Assembly: GCA_903844635.1 (NCBI GenBank)
Contig: CAIMUF010000004.1
Span: forward strand, 1-64,000
Direction: 5' to 3'
Origin: an uncultured Sulfuricurvum sp.
GTDB lineage: Bacteria > Campylobacterota > Campylobacteria > Campylobacterales > Sulfurimonadaceae
Length of the DNA stretch: 64,000 nt
A program made the translations under genes and the position numbers. Shown here one piece after another: positions 32,149-41,957 of this stretch (positions are counted from its first letter, which is position 1; each line of letters starts with the position of its first letter). The notes beneath the pieces were generated by a model. The model saw only the letters and a program-made list of their open reading frames with translations, did no database searches and was not told the DNA's origin.

Positions 32149-35100
32149 GTGGAATACCAAGATTTATTACGATCATTTAAAGATAACTGCGGATTTGGTT
32201 TGATCGCCAATATTAAAAACCGTCCTTCTCATGAGACACTGGAAAACGCAATTACTGCGCTTGAACGAATGATGCACCGTGGTGCTGTTGCGGCCGATGG
32301 CAAGACAGGAGATGGCAGTGGATTGCTCCTTTCCATCCCTCAAGAGTTCATGCGCTCTACTGCTTTAGCCAGTGGCATTGAGTTGCCTGAAATGTATGCC
32401 ATTGCCGTAGTCTTTACACGTGATGTATCTCAATTGGATTTATTGGAACGTACCTGCGCTAATAATGATCTAAAAGTGGTATTGAAGCGTATCGTCCCCC
32501 TTGATATCAATGCTTTAGGTGAACAGGCGCTCGAGTCTCTTCCTGAAATTTATCATATTTTTATTACCCCTAACTCATTGATGGCATCACGTCGCTTTGA
32601 TGCATTGTTGTATTTGAGCCGTAAAGAGACTGAGCATATGCTCGTACAGGATCAAGATTTTTATATCCCTTCCATGAGTTCGAGAGTTATTTCTTATAAG
32701 GGCTTGATTATGCCTACGCATATCAAGGAATTTTATACTGACTTTCAAAATGAAAATTTTAAAATCTCTTTTTCACTCTTTCACCAACGCTTTTCTACCA
32801 ATACTCTTCCTAAATGGCGTTTGGCTCAACCGTTTCGCTCCGTTGCCCACAATGGTGAGATCAACTCCGTTGAAGCAAACCGTTTTAATGTTGCAGTAAA
32901 ATCAGAATCGATTAAAAGTGAAGTGTTTACCGCTGAAGAGATTGCACGTCTTCTTCCTATCTTGCAGCCACATGGCTCGGACAGTGCAAGCGCCGACAAT
33001 TTTTTCGAGTTTTTGATCGCGAATGGAATGGATTTCTTTAAAGCAGCGCGTGCGATTATTCCGGCACCATGGCAAAATGCACCTCATATGGATCCACAAT
33101 TACGTGCATTCTATGAGTATCACTCAACAGTTTTTGAAGCGTGGGATGGTCCTGCTGCATTCTCACTTACCGATGGTCGCTACATCGGGTGTGTTCTTGA
33201 CCGTAATGGATTACGCCCTTCAAAGTATATTATTACTCATGATGACACATTGCTTATCGCAAGTGAGTACGGTGTCATTGATATTGCAGAAGAGAATATC
33301 AAAGAACGCGGTCGACTTCAATCCGGGCAAATGATTGGTTTGGATTTGAAGTTTGGGAAAGTGCTTAAAGACGAAGATATTAATCAATATCTAAAAACTT
33401 CTAATCCGTATATGAGTTGGTTAAATGAGCACATGACTTACTTGCAAGAGCACGTAGAGCATCAGTATGAAACCAAATGCGACTGTTCGGCTGAAGATTT
33501 CATTGCACGTCAGCGTTATTTTAACATTACACAAGAGATCGTTGAGCAAGTGATTGAGCCGATGATGCGCGATGGTAAAGAAGCCGTTGGATCAATGGGT
33601 GATGATACTCCACTTGCTGCATTTAGTACCGTTCAACGTAATTTTAGCGATTTTTTCAAACAACGTTTTGCACAGGTAACGAATCCTCCAATTGATCCTA
33701 TTCGTGAAAAAGTGGTGATGAGTCTTAACACCGGTTTTGGTGAAATACATAATATTTTGGATGAAATTCCAACTCATGCTAATCGTTTGAAAGCAATTTC
33801 ACCGATTATGCTCAAAGAGAAACTTGAAGTACTAAAATCGTTTGGGGATAAAAAATCTCCACGCTATCACCCTTCGTATACTAATGCAGTGTTTTCTACA
33901 TCCTATAAAGGCAGCTTGAGAGAAGCATTAAATGCTCTTGTTTCACAAGTAATTTTAGCCGTCAAAGAAGAGGGTGTTCGTATTATTGTTCTTGATGACA
34001 GCGGATTTGATCGTGAGCATAAAACAATTCCAATGTTGCTGGCAGTCGGTCGTATCAGCAGTGCATTATTAGAGGCAAAAATACGTCATTTAGGTTCAGT
34101 CGTGGCCTGTACAAGTGAAGTGGTTGACTCTCATGGTGCAGCAACCCTTATCGCATACGGAGCGAGTGCGATTTATCCAAATCTTTTATTTACAACCATT
34201 GCTGCACGGGTTAAGCAAGGCAATGAAAACGAAGAAAATTGTGCGGAAGCATTTAAAGCAGCCCACCATGCTCTCAATGGCGGATTGCTTAAAATTATGT
34301 CTAAAATGGGGATTGCAACGATAGCGTCGTATCGTAATTCAGGTCTTTTTGATGTTATCGGTTTGAGTCGGGAGATGGTAGATGAGTGTTTTGGAGATTC
34401 ACATGTGCTCATTCCTGGATTGAGCTATGAAGATATCGATGAGCGTTTAAATAAAAATCACAAAGAGGCATTTGAACAAAACGGGTTTAACCGTATTTTC
34501 CCTCTAAAAATTGGCGGATTTTACAAATTTTACAATGGTCAAGAGCACCATGATTTTAATCCGGATGTTATTCATGCCATTCATCGTGTTTCCAAAAGCG
34601 GTAAACGTGAAGATTTTGATCAGCTCAGTACGTTGATTAACAAACGCGGTCAAAAATTTATTCGTGACTTCTTCGAGTTCCAATCGGATCGTCCAAGTAT
34701 TGATATTTCAGAAGTTGAGCCAAAAGAGAAAATTTTCAAACGTTTTGCTTCGGCTGCAATGAGTTTGGGCTCAATCTCTCCTGAAGCACATGAATGCGTT
34801 GCAGTTGCAATGAACACCCTCGGAGCTCAAAGCAATTCAGGTGAGGGCGGAGAAGACTCAGCCCGTTTTGATACATTGAAAAACTCAAAAATCAAACAAG
34901 TCGCTTCAGGACGTTTTGGAGTTACACCTGCTTATCTTCGCAGTGCTGAAGAGATTCAGATCAAGGTGGCTCAAGGGGCAAAACCGGGTGAGGGAGGACA
35001 GCTTCCAGGGCATAAGGTTTCCCCTTTAATCGCGCGTTTACGTCATACGACACCAGGGGTGACATTGATTTCACCTCCTCCTCATCATGATATTTATTCG

Positions 35101-36585
35101 ATTGAGGATTTGGCACAGCTCATCTTTGATATGAAACAGGTCAATCCGGCAGCAAAAGTAGCGGTTAAACTTGTTTCTGCGGCTGGTGTAGGGACGATTG
35201 CAGCTGGTGTTGCTAAAGCGTATGCGGATAAAATTATTATTTCAGGCGGCGATGGCGGTACAGGTGCAGCTCCTCTTACCTCGATTAAATTTGCAGGAAA
35301 TCCATGGGAACTTGGACTTTCAGAAGCCCATAATGCACTCAAAGTCAATAATCTTCGTGGATTGGTTCATGTTCAAACAGACGGTGGACTCAAAAGCGGG
35401 CAAGATGTCGTGAAAGCTGCATTATTGGGAGCTGAGAGTTATGCTTTCGGTACGGGTGTATTGACAATTATTGGTTGTAAAATGCTTCGTATCTGTCATG
35501 TCAACAAATGTTCGGTCGGAATTGCAACCCAAAATGAGAGTTTGCGTGCTGATTATTTCAAAGGAACCGTTGAACAACTTATTAACTACTTCACCTATAT
35601 GGCAGAAGATGTGCGTCAAATAATGGCAAAATTGGGTTATAAAACGATGGAAGAACTCGTCGGTCGAAGTGATTTGCTCCGCATTATTGATACAGATTTC
35701 GCCCGTAAGTTCGATTTCAGCAATATTTTACACCGTGAAGCGGGCGTCAATACGTGTCAAGAAGCATCGAACAAACCATTTGATGACAATGCTTTTGAAA
35801 TTGATGTTTTGGCAGAAGCCATGGACGCGATCAAAAATCCAGAGCGGCCTGTTCGAATTACACGTGATATTTGTAACTTAAATCGTAGTTTTGGTGCACG
35901 TGTAAGTGGTGAAATTGCTCAATATTATGGAGATAAGGGACTTAAGACTGATACCATTAAAATTGATCTTAAAGGTATCGCTGGTCAAGCATTAGGTGCC
36001 TTCTTGATTCATGGTGTTACTATTCGTCTTGAGGGTGTTGCCAATGATTACATTGGTAAAGGGATGCATGGCGGTAAAATCGTTATTAAATCTCGTAATC
36101 AGGGTGAAGCATTTGCAGCAGGCGGTAATACGTGTCTTTATGGTGCAACCGGCGGTAAGCTCTTTATTGCAGGATCTGTAGGCGAGCGTTTTGCCGTTCG
36201 TAACTCAGGTGCATTGGCGATCGTCGAGGGTACTGGCGACAACGCATGTGAGTATATGACAGGCGGAATCGTGGTCATCTTGGGTCAAACCGGTATCAAC
36301 TTTGGTGCAGGTATGACAGGCGGAATCGCGTTTGTATACGATGAAAATCACAGTTTTGTTGAAAATGTTAACCGTGAACTCGTCGATGCATTGCGTATTG
36401 ATACCGATGATGGAGATGAAGCGCGTCATTATCTCAAACGTCTTTTAAAAGATTATGCAGCAGAAACGCAAAGCGAAAAAGCCCAGGCTCTTCTCAATAA
36501 CTTCCGTAATGAGATTCGAAATTTCTGGCTTGTAAGACCTAAAAACTTAACAAAATTGCCACTTAATCCTGATAAAGGCGACTAA
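32149..36585 (+). CDS. gltB: Glutamate synthase large subunit
   Basis: A 1478-residue GOGAT alpha subunit. The glutaminase nucleophile is Cys14 in DNCGFGLIANIKN, implying removal of a short 13-residue propeptide. HNGEINSVEANR is the amidotransferase loop; the FMN/3Fe-4S synthase domain has VSAAGVGTIAAGVAKAYAD, ISGGDGGTGAAPLTSIK and CKMLRICHVNKCSVGIATQ (Fe-S cysteines); the C-terminal beta-helix has repeats of GGKIVIK and GGIVVILG. It makes glutamate from glutamine and 2-oxoglutarate. The start is GTG with AAGGTG upstream. gltD follows after 5 bases. Confidence 0.97.
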   Translation: MEYQDLLRSFKDNCGFGLIANIKNRPSHETLENAITALERMMHRGAVAADGKTGDGSGLLLSIPQEFMRSTALASGIELPEMYAIAVVFTRDVSQLDLLERTCANNDLKVVLKRIVPLDINALGEQALESLPEIYHIFITPNSLMASRRFDALLYLSRKETEHMLVQDQDFYIPSMSSRVISYKGLIMPTHIKEFYTDFQNENFKISFSLFHQRFSTNTLPKWRLAQPFRSVAHNGEINSVEANRFNVAVKSESIKSEVFTAEEIARLLPILQPHGSDSASADNFFEFLIANGMDFFKAARAIIPAPWQNAPHMDPQLRAFYEYHSTVFEAWDGPAAFSLTDGRYIGCVLDRNGLRPSKYIITHDDTLLIASEYGVIDIAEENIKERGRLQSGQMIGLDLKFGKVLKDEDINQYLKTSNPYMSWLNEHMTYLQEHVEHQYETKCDCSAEDFIARQRYFNITQEIVEQVIEPMMRDGKEAVGSMGDDTPLAAFSTVQRNFSDFFKQRFAQVTNPPIDPIREKVVMSLNTGFGEIHNILDEIPTHANRLKAISPIMLKEKLEVLKSFGDKKSPRYHPSYTNAVFSTSYKGSLREALNALVSQVILAVKEEGVRIIVLDDSGFDREHKTIPMLLAVGRISSALLEAKIRHLGSVVACTSEVVDSHGAATLIAYGASAIYPNLLFTTIAARVKQGNENEENCAEAFKAAHHALNGGLLKIMSKMGIATIASYRNSGLFDVIGLSREMVDECFGDSHVLIPGLSYEDIDERLNKNHKEAFEQNGFNRIFPLKIGGFYKFYNGQEHHDFNPDVIHAIHRVSKSGKREDFDQLSTLINKRGQKFIRDFFEFQSDRPSIDISEVEPKEKIFKRFASAAMSLGSISPEAHECVAVAMNTLGAQSNSGEGGEDSARFDTLKNSKIKQVASGRFGVTPAYLRSAEEIQIKVAQGAKPGEGGQLPGHKVSPLIARLRHTTPGVTLISPPPHHDIYSIEDLAQLIFDMKQVNPAAKVAVKLVSAAGVGTIAAGVAKAYADKIIISGGDGGTGAAPLTSIKFAGNPWELGLSEAHNALKVNNLRGLVHVQTDGGLKSGQDVVKAALLGAESYAFGTGVLTIIGCKMLRICHVNKCSVGIATQNESLRADYFKGTVEQLINYFTYMAEDVRQIMAKLGYKTMEELVGRSDLLRIIDTDFARKFDFSNILHREAGVNTCQEASNKPFDDNAFEIDVLAEAMDAIKNPERPVRITRDICNLNRSFGARVSGEIAQYYGDKGLKTDTIKIDLKGIAGQALGAFLIHGVTIRLEGVANDYIGKGMHGGKIVIKSRNQGEAFAAGGNTCLYGATGGKLFIAGSVGERFAVRNSGALAIVEGTGDNACEYMTGGIVVILGQTGINFGAGMTGGIAFVYDENHSFVENVNRELVDALRIDTDDGDEARHYLKRLLKDYAAETQSEKAQALLNNFRNEIRNFWLVRPKNLTKLPLNPDKGD

Positions 36586-36590
36586 CTATT

Positions 36591-37973
36591 ATGAGAGAAT
36601 TTTTAACTATTGAACGTATCGATCCTATTAAACGCGGAGTTGTACAACGACTCAAAGATTTTAGTGAGATTTATGAACCTGTTGAGTTGCATGAAGCATC
36701 TCCTCAAAGTGATCGCTGTATTCAATGCGGTGATCCGTTTTGTCTCAACAAATGCCCATTGCATAACTACATCCCTCAGTGGCTCAAAGCGGTTGCTGAA
36801 AAAGATTTAAAATTTGCTTTTAATCTTTCAAATGAGCCATCACCTTTTCCTGAAGTCATGGGGCGTATTTGTCCTCATGATCGTCTTTGTGAGGGTGATT
36901 GTACTCTTAATGACGGGCATGGAGCGATTACAATCGGTTCAGTTGAGACCTTTATCAATGAAGAAGGGTTCAAGCATGGTCTTAAACCGTTCTTCCCGGG
37001 AATTACTACGGATAAAAAAGTAGCTATCATAGGTTCAGGCCCTGCAGGTCTTTCTGCGGCAACCTATTTATTGCGTTCTGGTATTTCGGTTACCATGTAT
37101 GAGCGCAGTGATCGTGCAGGCGGATTGTTGACATACGGTATTCCTGGATTCAAGCTCGATAAAAAAATCGTTGATCGTCGTGTCGGATTTCTCGTAGAAG
37201 CCGGTTTGAAAATTGTATACAATTGTGAAGTGGGCAAAGACGCAGAATTTGATGTTATTGCGGATCAATACGATGCTGTATTTATCGGTATCGGTGCAAC
37301 CAAATCAAAGGGTGCAAAAATAGCAGGTGAAAATGCATCCAACGTTTATCCAGCTATAGAGTATCTAACCGCCATTCAGCGTAAAAACTTTGCAATTTCA
37401 TATGATAAGCAATTTGATTTCAAAGATCTGGACGTGGTTGTCATCGGAGGAGGGGACACAGCTATGGACTGTGTTCGTACTGCCAAGCGAGAAGGGGCTA
37501 AAAATGTAACGTGTCTGTATCGCCGTGATGCGCACAATATGCCAGGCTCTCAAAAAGAGTATAAAAATGCGATTGAAGAAGGAGTAGACTTTGTCTTTCA
37601 TGCTTCTCCTAAAGAGGTTATTCTGGGAGATAACGGGAAAGCAATCGCGGTTCGTATGATAAAAACTGTTTTAGGGGCAAAAGACGAGAGCGGTCGCCAA
37701 AAAATGGAAGAAATTAAAGGCGGAGATTTTAATATCAATGCGGATGTCGTCATTATGGCACTTGGATTTGACCCTATGGTGCCAAGCTTTTTGGCTGAAA
37801 ATGGTATTACTGTGAATAATTGGGGCGGTATTGTGATCGATTCAGAGTATCAAACGACGACTGCAGGTATCTATGCTGGTGGTGACTGTTACCGTGGTGC
37901 TGATTTAGTTGTTACAGCTGCATACGATGGTCGAGAAGCTGCACGGGCTATTGCAAAGTCACTGTTGAATTAA
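36591..37973 (+). CDS. gltD: Glutamate synthase small subunit
   Basis: A 460-residue beta subunit. The N-terminal [4Fe-4S] cysteines are in RCIQCGDPFCLNKCPLHNYI and GRICPHDRLCEGDC; the FAD-binding motif is VAIIGSGPAGLSAATYLL, the NADPH motif VVVIGGGDTAMDCVRTAKR, and the terminal GIYAGGDCYRGADLV contacts FAD. It passes electrons from NADPH to GltB. It is cytoplasmic and co-transcribed with gltB. Its last base overlaps the start of the next gene (TAATG). Confidence 0.97.
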   Translation: MREFLTIERIDPIKRGVVQRLKDFSEIYEPVELHEASPQSDRCIQCGDPFCLNKCPLHNYIPQWLKAVAEKDLKFAFNLSNEPSPFPEVMGRICPHDRLCEGDCTLNDGHGAITIGSVETFINEEGFKHGLKPFFPGITTDKKVAIIGSGPAGLSAATYLLRSGISVTMYERSDRAGGLLTYGIPGFKLDKKIVDRRVGFLVEAGLKIVYNCEVGKDAEFDVIADQYDAVFIGIGATKSKGAKIAGENASNVYPAIEYLTAIQRKNFAISYDKQFDFKDLDVVVIGGGDTAMDCVRTAKREGAKNVTCLYRRDAHNMPGSQKEYKNAIEEGVDFVFHASPKEVILGDNGKAIAVRMIKTVLGAKDESGRQKMEEIKGGDFNINADVVIMALGFDPMVPSFLAENGITVNNWGGIVIDSEYQTTTAGIYAGGDCYRGADLVVTAAYDGREAARAIAKSLLN

Positions 37974-38701
37974 TGAGTGCTTTTATCGATGCAGTGATTC
38001 TTTCACTCCTCGAGGTTCGTACACGTATTAACTCAAGCGAAACTACCCTTTTTGATTCCTATTCTCTTGGTGATGGTGGGGACATAAGCAGTGGTTTTGA
38101 TCTTGTGGCTGAATCCATTCTTTTTAAACATCTCAAGACTTTTGGATCTTTTTATTCTGAAGAGAGTGGCTGGATGACACCGTGCAGTGATGTGAATATT
38201 ATTGCTGATCCTATCGATGGCAGTGATAATTTTTCTTCTTCTTTTCCCTATTATGGGGTTTCTATCGCAAGAGAAATAGCTGGAAAGACCACTGATGGAA
38301 TTGTTTGTAATCTTGTAAATGGTGATGTTTTTATTCGTACATCGGATGAGTATTATAAAACCTCTTTAGACAATCCAATCCTTAAATTACCTGTTCTTCC
38401 CTCGCAAAATTCCAAAATTGGTCTCTTTGAAAAATCGTATGAACATCCTGATCTTATTGAAATTTTGATAGGTGAAAAATTTAAATTTCGTTCTCCAGGA
38501 GCATTAGCCCTCTCACTTGCTTATGCGCCCTTAGTGAAATATGTGCTATTTTTAGGTACAATGAGACAGTTTGATATCCAAGCTGGCTTGTATTTAAGCC
38601 AACACCTTTATAGCTTTAGTGATGAGAGATACATCCTATTGAGTCCGGATAAAGAAGTGTTCGAGCGGATACGTTTGATTGTAGAAAAGGAGTATTTTTG
38701 A
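37973..38701 (+). CDS. Inositol-monophosphatase-family phosphatase
   Basis: A 242-residue protein of the Mg-dependent IMPase/FBPase/CysQ superfamily. It shows an EESGW metal-ligand segment, DPIDGSDNF (the family DPxDGT/S motif) and FDIQAG in place of the usual WDxAAG. The substrate could be inositol phosphate, PAP (CysQ-like) or fructose bisphosphate; the sequence does not decide. It starts on the gltD stop codon and overlaps accD by 4 bases. I recall an IMPase-family gene next to accD in Campylobacter too. Confidence 0.85.
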   Translation: MSAFIDAVILSLLEVRTRINSSETTLFDSYSLGDGGDISSGFDLVAESILFKHLKTFGSFYSEESGWMTPCSDVNIIADPIDGSDNFSSSFPYYGVSIAREIAGKTTDGIVCNLVNGDVFIRTSDEYYKTSLDNPILKLPVLPSQNSKIGLFEKSYEHPDLIEILIGEKFKFRSPGALALSLAYAPLVKYVLFLGTMRQFDIQAGLYLSQHLYSFSDERYILLSPDKEVFERIRLIVEKEYF

Positions 38702-39540
38702 GTCTATTTAATTTATTTGGAGATTCTGATAAAAAGAAACAGCCCACTAAAAGTGAAGCTCCATCGCATTGGGTAAAGTGTTCTGCCTGTCAGTCTCTTA
38801 TGTATTACAAAGAGATGGAAAAACAAAATCATGTTTGCCCTAAATGTGGGTTTCACTTGCGTATCGGTGTGAATGAGCGTCTTGCATTGATTGCTGACGA
38901 AGGAAGTTTTGTTGAATATGATGCTAATTTAAAGCCGGTTGATCCACTTCAATTTGTAGATAAAAAAAGTTATGCTGCCCGTATTGAAGAGGGCTTCACT
39001 AAAAATGGACGTTATTCATCAGTTGTGAGCGGTGAATGTACTATTGAATCTACTGCTGTACAGCTAGTGGTTTTTGATTTTAACTTTATGGGTGGATCTT
39101 TGGGGTCGGTTGAAGGCGAAAAAATTGTTCGGGCTATTAATCGTGCTCTTGAAAAACGTCAGGGTCTGATCATTGTTAGCGCCAGTGGCGGTGCTCGTAT
39201 GCAAGAGAGTACCTTTTCGCTCATGCAGATGTCAAAAACCTCTGCAGCCCTCGCACGTTTGGCAGATGCAAAGCTCCCTTACATATCACTTCTAACCGAT
39301 CCGACAATGGGTGGAGTCAGTGCTTCATTCGCAACATTGGGTGATATTATTATTGCCGAACCGGGTGCTTTGATTGGTTTTGCTGGACAACGTGTTATCA
39401 AGCAGACCATTGGATCAGACCTTCCTGAAGGCTTTCAGCGTGCTGAATTCTTACTCGAAAAAGGTTCTATAGATATGGTTGTAGCGCGTAGTGAGCTCAA
39501 AGAGACACTGGCAGATCTTCTGAAACTTCTTCTTCCCTAA
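38698..39540 (+). CDS. accD: Acetyl-CoA carboxylase carboxyltransferase subunit beta
   Basis: A 280-residue AccD. The N-terminal zinc ribbon is CSACQ...CPKCGF (Cys4), followed by the crotonase-fold domain with GGSLGSVEGEKIVRAI, SASGGARMQES and LTDPTMGGVSASFA. With AccA it transfers CO2 from biotin to acetyl-CoA to form malonyl-CoA for fatty acid synthesis. It starts at TTG and overlaps the IMPase gene by 4 bases; GAAAAGGAG precedes the TTG. accA is not in this window. Confidence 0.97.
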   Translation: MSLFNLFGDSDKKKQPTKSEAPSHWVKCSACQSLMYYKEMEKQNHVCPKCGFHLRIGVNERLALIADEGSFVEYDANLKPVDPLQFVDKKSYAARIEEGFTKNGRYSSVVSGECTIESTAVQLVVFDFNFMGGSLGSVEGEKIVRAINRALEKRQGLIIVSASGGARMQESTFSLMQMSKTSAALARLADAKLPYISLLTDPTMGGVSASFATLGDIIIAEPGALIGFAGQRVIKQTIGSDLPEGFQRAEFLLEKGSIDMVVARSELKETLADLLKLLLP

Positions 39541-39542
39541 TA

Positions 39543-40100
39543 ATGCAACTTTATGCCCTATGTGATCGTGATGCCTTGCGCACACGAAACATTACTTTGG
39601 AAAATTTTATTCAAAAAGCCAAAGAACATAATGCTGTGATCCTTCAATACCGCAATAAAAATGATGATATTGCCCTTATTAAAAATGATTTAATTACCAT
39701 ACGCCAATTGTGGGATGGATTTTTGATCATTAATGATTATTATGAACTTATCTCTTTTTGTGATGGAGTACATATTGGTCAAGAAGATTTGTATGCAATT
39801 GACAATGAGCCGATTCGTGCCATTAAAATACTAAAAACAGCTATTGGTAATGATAAAATAATTGGACTTTCTACTCATAATAAAGCAGAAATCGATATTG
39901 CAAATAGTTTGGATATCAATTATATTGGTTTGGGTGCTTACCGTGCAACTTCAACAAAAAGTGAAGCAAAGGTTTTAGGTGAGAGTCTTGATACATTAGC
40001 TTCATATTCAAAACATCCTGTAGGGGCAATCGGTGGAGTACAAATGGCTGATTCATTTCAAAATGTGACGTATCATGTTATAGGCTCTGGATTACTATGA
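39543..40100 (+). CDS. thiE: Thiamine phosphate synthase-like protein (ThiE/TenI)
   Basis: A 185-residue TIM-barrel protein of the ThiE/TenI family: [11 protein letters not shown] matches the QxR.K substrate loop, [10 protein letters not shown] and [11 protein letters not shown] the ThiE DxxHxGQ.D region, then [25 protein letters not shown] and VGAIGGV. ThiE joins HMP-PP and thiazole phosphate; TenI-type paralogues lack that activity. The protein is shorter than typical ThiE (about 205-215), so the exact activity is uncertain. It lies 2 bases after accD and overlaps rlmH by 4 bases. Confidence 0.8.
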   Translation: MQLYALCDRDALRTRNITLENFIQKAKEHNAVILQYRNKNDDIALIKNDLITIRQLWDGFLIINDYYELISFCDGVHIGQEDLYAIDNEPIRAIKILKTAIGNDKIIGLSTHNKAEIDIANSLDINYIGLGAYRATSTKSEAKVLGESLDTLASYSKHPVGAIGGVQMADSFQNVTYHVIGSGLL

Positions 40101-40555
40101 CCATTTCACTGATCTCGATCGCTAAAAAAGAACGCTCACTCTATGATCCTCTCTATCAAGAACAGATAAAAATGATTTCTCGTTTCGCCAAGTTAGAGGA
40201 TATAGAACTATTTCCAAAAGAAATTGTAAAAGCGCATACCATTAGTCCTGAAGCATCCAAAAGTGCCTATACAAAGGTATTGGAACCTATGATAGGAAAA
40301 ACTTATTCGATAGCCTTGCATCCTGATGGAAAAAAGATGGATTCTTTGGCATTTAGTAAGCTTATAAGTGATAAAATCGCGATACAATTTTTCATAGGCG
40401 GGGCGTATGGCTTCGAAGAGTCGTTTGTTACGCAATGCGATAGCATTATAAGTCTCTCAGAAATGACAATGAGTCATAAAATTGCTAAAGCAGTTTTACT
40501 TGAGCAGATATATCGTGCTTTTAGTTTATTGAGTAACCACCCCTATCACAAATAA
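40097..40555 (+). CDS. rlmH: 23S rRNA (pseudouridine1915-N3)-methyltransferase RlmH
   Basis: A 152-residue SPOUT methyltransferase, near the usual 155. The SAM knot carries [13 protein letters not shown] and the C-terminal [25 protein letters not shown] segment is highly characteristic. It methylates pseudouridine 1915 in helix 69 of 23S rRNA on assembled ribosomes. It overlaps thiE by 4 bases and precedes dksA by 8 bases. Confidence 0.95.
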   Translation: MTISLISIAKKERSLYDPLYQEQIKMISRFAKLEDIELFPKEIVKAHTISPEASKSAYTKVLEPMIGKTYSIALHPDGKKMDSLAFSKLISDKIAIQFFIGGAYGFEESFVTQCDSIISLSEMTMSHKIAKAVLLEQIYRAFSLLSNHPYHK

Positions 40556-40563
40556 GGAACCGT

Positions 40564-40917
40564 ATGAGAGACAATGAACTGCATTATTTTGAGGAAATTT
40601 TACTTGCTCGTAAAGTGCAAATTATTAAAAATTTAAATGGGGTTGAAGCTGAGATGATTCAACTGCGTGAGTGTGAGCTGAATGATGAAGGTGATTACGC
40701 ATCGATTAGTAATGACAACATGGTTGAGAGTGCTATTGGGGCTCAGCAGTCACAAGAGTTGAGCGAAATTGAGGCTGCTTTAGCTAAAATCAAATCAAAG
40801 CAATACGGTATTTGTGATATGTGTGAAGATGATATTGGGTTTCAACGACTCAAAGTAAAACCACATGCACGCTATTGCATCGTCTGTCGTCCGATCGTTG
40901 AAAAAAATAGACTTTAA
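40564..40917 (+). CDS. dksA: DksA/TraR family RNA polymerase-binding transcription factor
   Basis: A 117-residue DksA-type protein. A coiled-coil N-terminal part carries the tip motif DEGDYA (DxxDxA), needed in E. coli DksA for action in the RNAP secondary channel, and the zinc finger is CDMC...CIVC. It is shorter than the 151-residue E. coli protein, as in Campylobacter. It likely acts with ppGpp in stress and growth control of transcription. AAGGAACCGT precedes the ATG. Confidence 0.9.
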   Translation: MRDNELHYFEEILLARKVQIIKNLNGVEAEMIQLRECELNDEGDYASISNDNMVESAIGAQQSQELSEIEAALAKIKSKQYGICDMCEDDIGFQRLKVKPHARYCIVCRPIVEKNRL

Positions 40918-40929
40918 AAGGGGAGCCAA

Positions 40930-41946
40930 ATGCAGTTGAAACGTTACACTATTGCTTCATTTATTTTTATATTTTTAGTTGGTATTGCTACTTACAGCAT
41001 TGATAATGACGCAATATCGTTTGATTTGTTAGGGATACATTTCCCCAATTTGCCGATTGCTTTTTGGGTTGCTGTACCGGTTGCTCTTATGTACTTTGTA
41101 AGTGTTTTGCATATGGCGTTTCATGCGTTGTTGGGAAATTTGAAACTTCGTAAACTAGATCGGGATAACGAGAAGATGATTGATGCTCTTCGTGATGGTC
41201 TTTTGGGTGTAAGTGAGCGTAATTATGTCTTTAAGACGGATGCATACAGACTTATGGGGAAATTATTGGATAACTCATTAATCCTCCCATACGAGTCGCT
41301 TAGAGAAGTGGGTAATGAAAAAATCGATGAAGCATTAGCTTTATTACGTGATGTAAAAGATAAGAAAAAAGTTGATATTAAAAAATTCCATTTAGGAAAT
41401 TCAACTTCAATTGCCATTGAAAACAATTTGAATCGTTTAGAGCGTGGAGAATTGGCTGCGGACGAAGTATTGTCTCGTTCTGATACGTATGGTAGTATTG
41501 TTGCGTCTAAAGCGTATGAATCGTATGTGAAAACCGCTTCTCTCGGATCTGTTTTAAAGTACAAGCAATTTTTTAAACAATCTTCACTTATTGATTTTGT
41601 CCAACGTATTAATAATGCACAAAACGGTATTGAAATGAGTAATGAGGAGTTAATTTCATTATTGAAATCTCTAAAGCTTACCACAGAGGATTATATTAAT
41701 CTCTCTATCGCTATGGCAAAAAATATGGTTCCAGAACAACGCATTCGTTTGTTTGAAACACTTAGTGAAACGAATGATGATGCTATGGAAGGTTATTTCT
41801 ATACGTTGTATGACTTACAAATGGTCGATACTGCGAATGAGATTCTTAACAATACATCAAAAGATGATTATTTAATTTTTAAAGCATATCGCGATTTGAA
41901 ACGTGCGAATAAACATTACGATATTGCCTTATTTTTACGAAAATAA
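40930..41946 (+). CDS. Conserved membrane protein of unknown function
   Basis: A 338-residue protein with two N-terminal TM segments (about 7-25 and 40-66) followed by a long, helix-rich cytoplasmic part with charged segments such as LRKLDRDNEKMIDAL and many Leu/Lys/Glu residues. I do not recognise a named domain. Its position between dksA and dus in a housekeeping string, and its SD AAGGGGAGCC before the ATG, support a real and expressed gene. A role in membrane organisation or as an anchor is speculative. Confidence 0.7.
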   Translation: MQLKRYTIASFIFIFLVGIATYSIDNDAISFDLLGIHFPNLPIAFWVAVPVALMYFVSVLHMAFHALLGNLKLRKLDRDNEKMIDALRDGLLGVSERNYVFKTDAYRLMGKLLDNSLILPYESLREVGNEKIDEALALLRDVKDKKKVDIKKFHLGNSTSIAIENNLNRLERGELAADEVLSRSDTYGSIVASKAYESYVKTASLGSVLKYKQFFKQSSLIDFVQRINNAQNGIEMSNEELISLLKSLKLTTEDYINLSIAMAKNMVPEQRIRLFETLSETNDDAMEGYFYTLYDLQMVDTANEILNNTSKDDYLIFKAYRDLKRANKHYDIALFLRK

Positions 41947-41957
41947 ATCCTTTTGCA

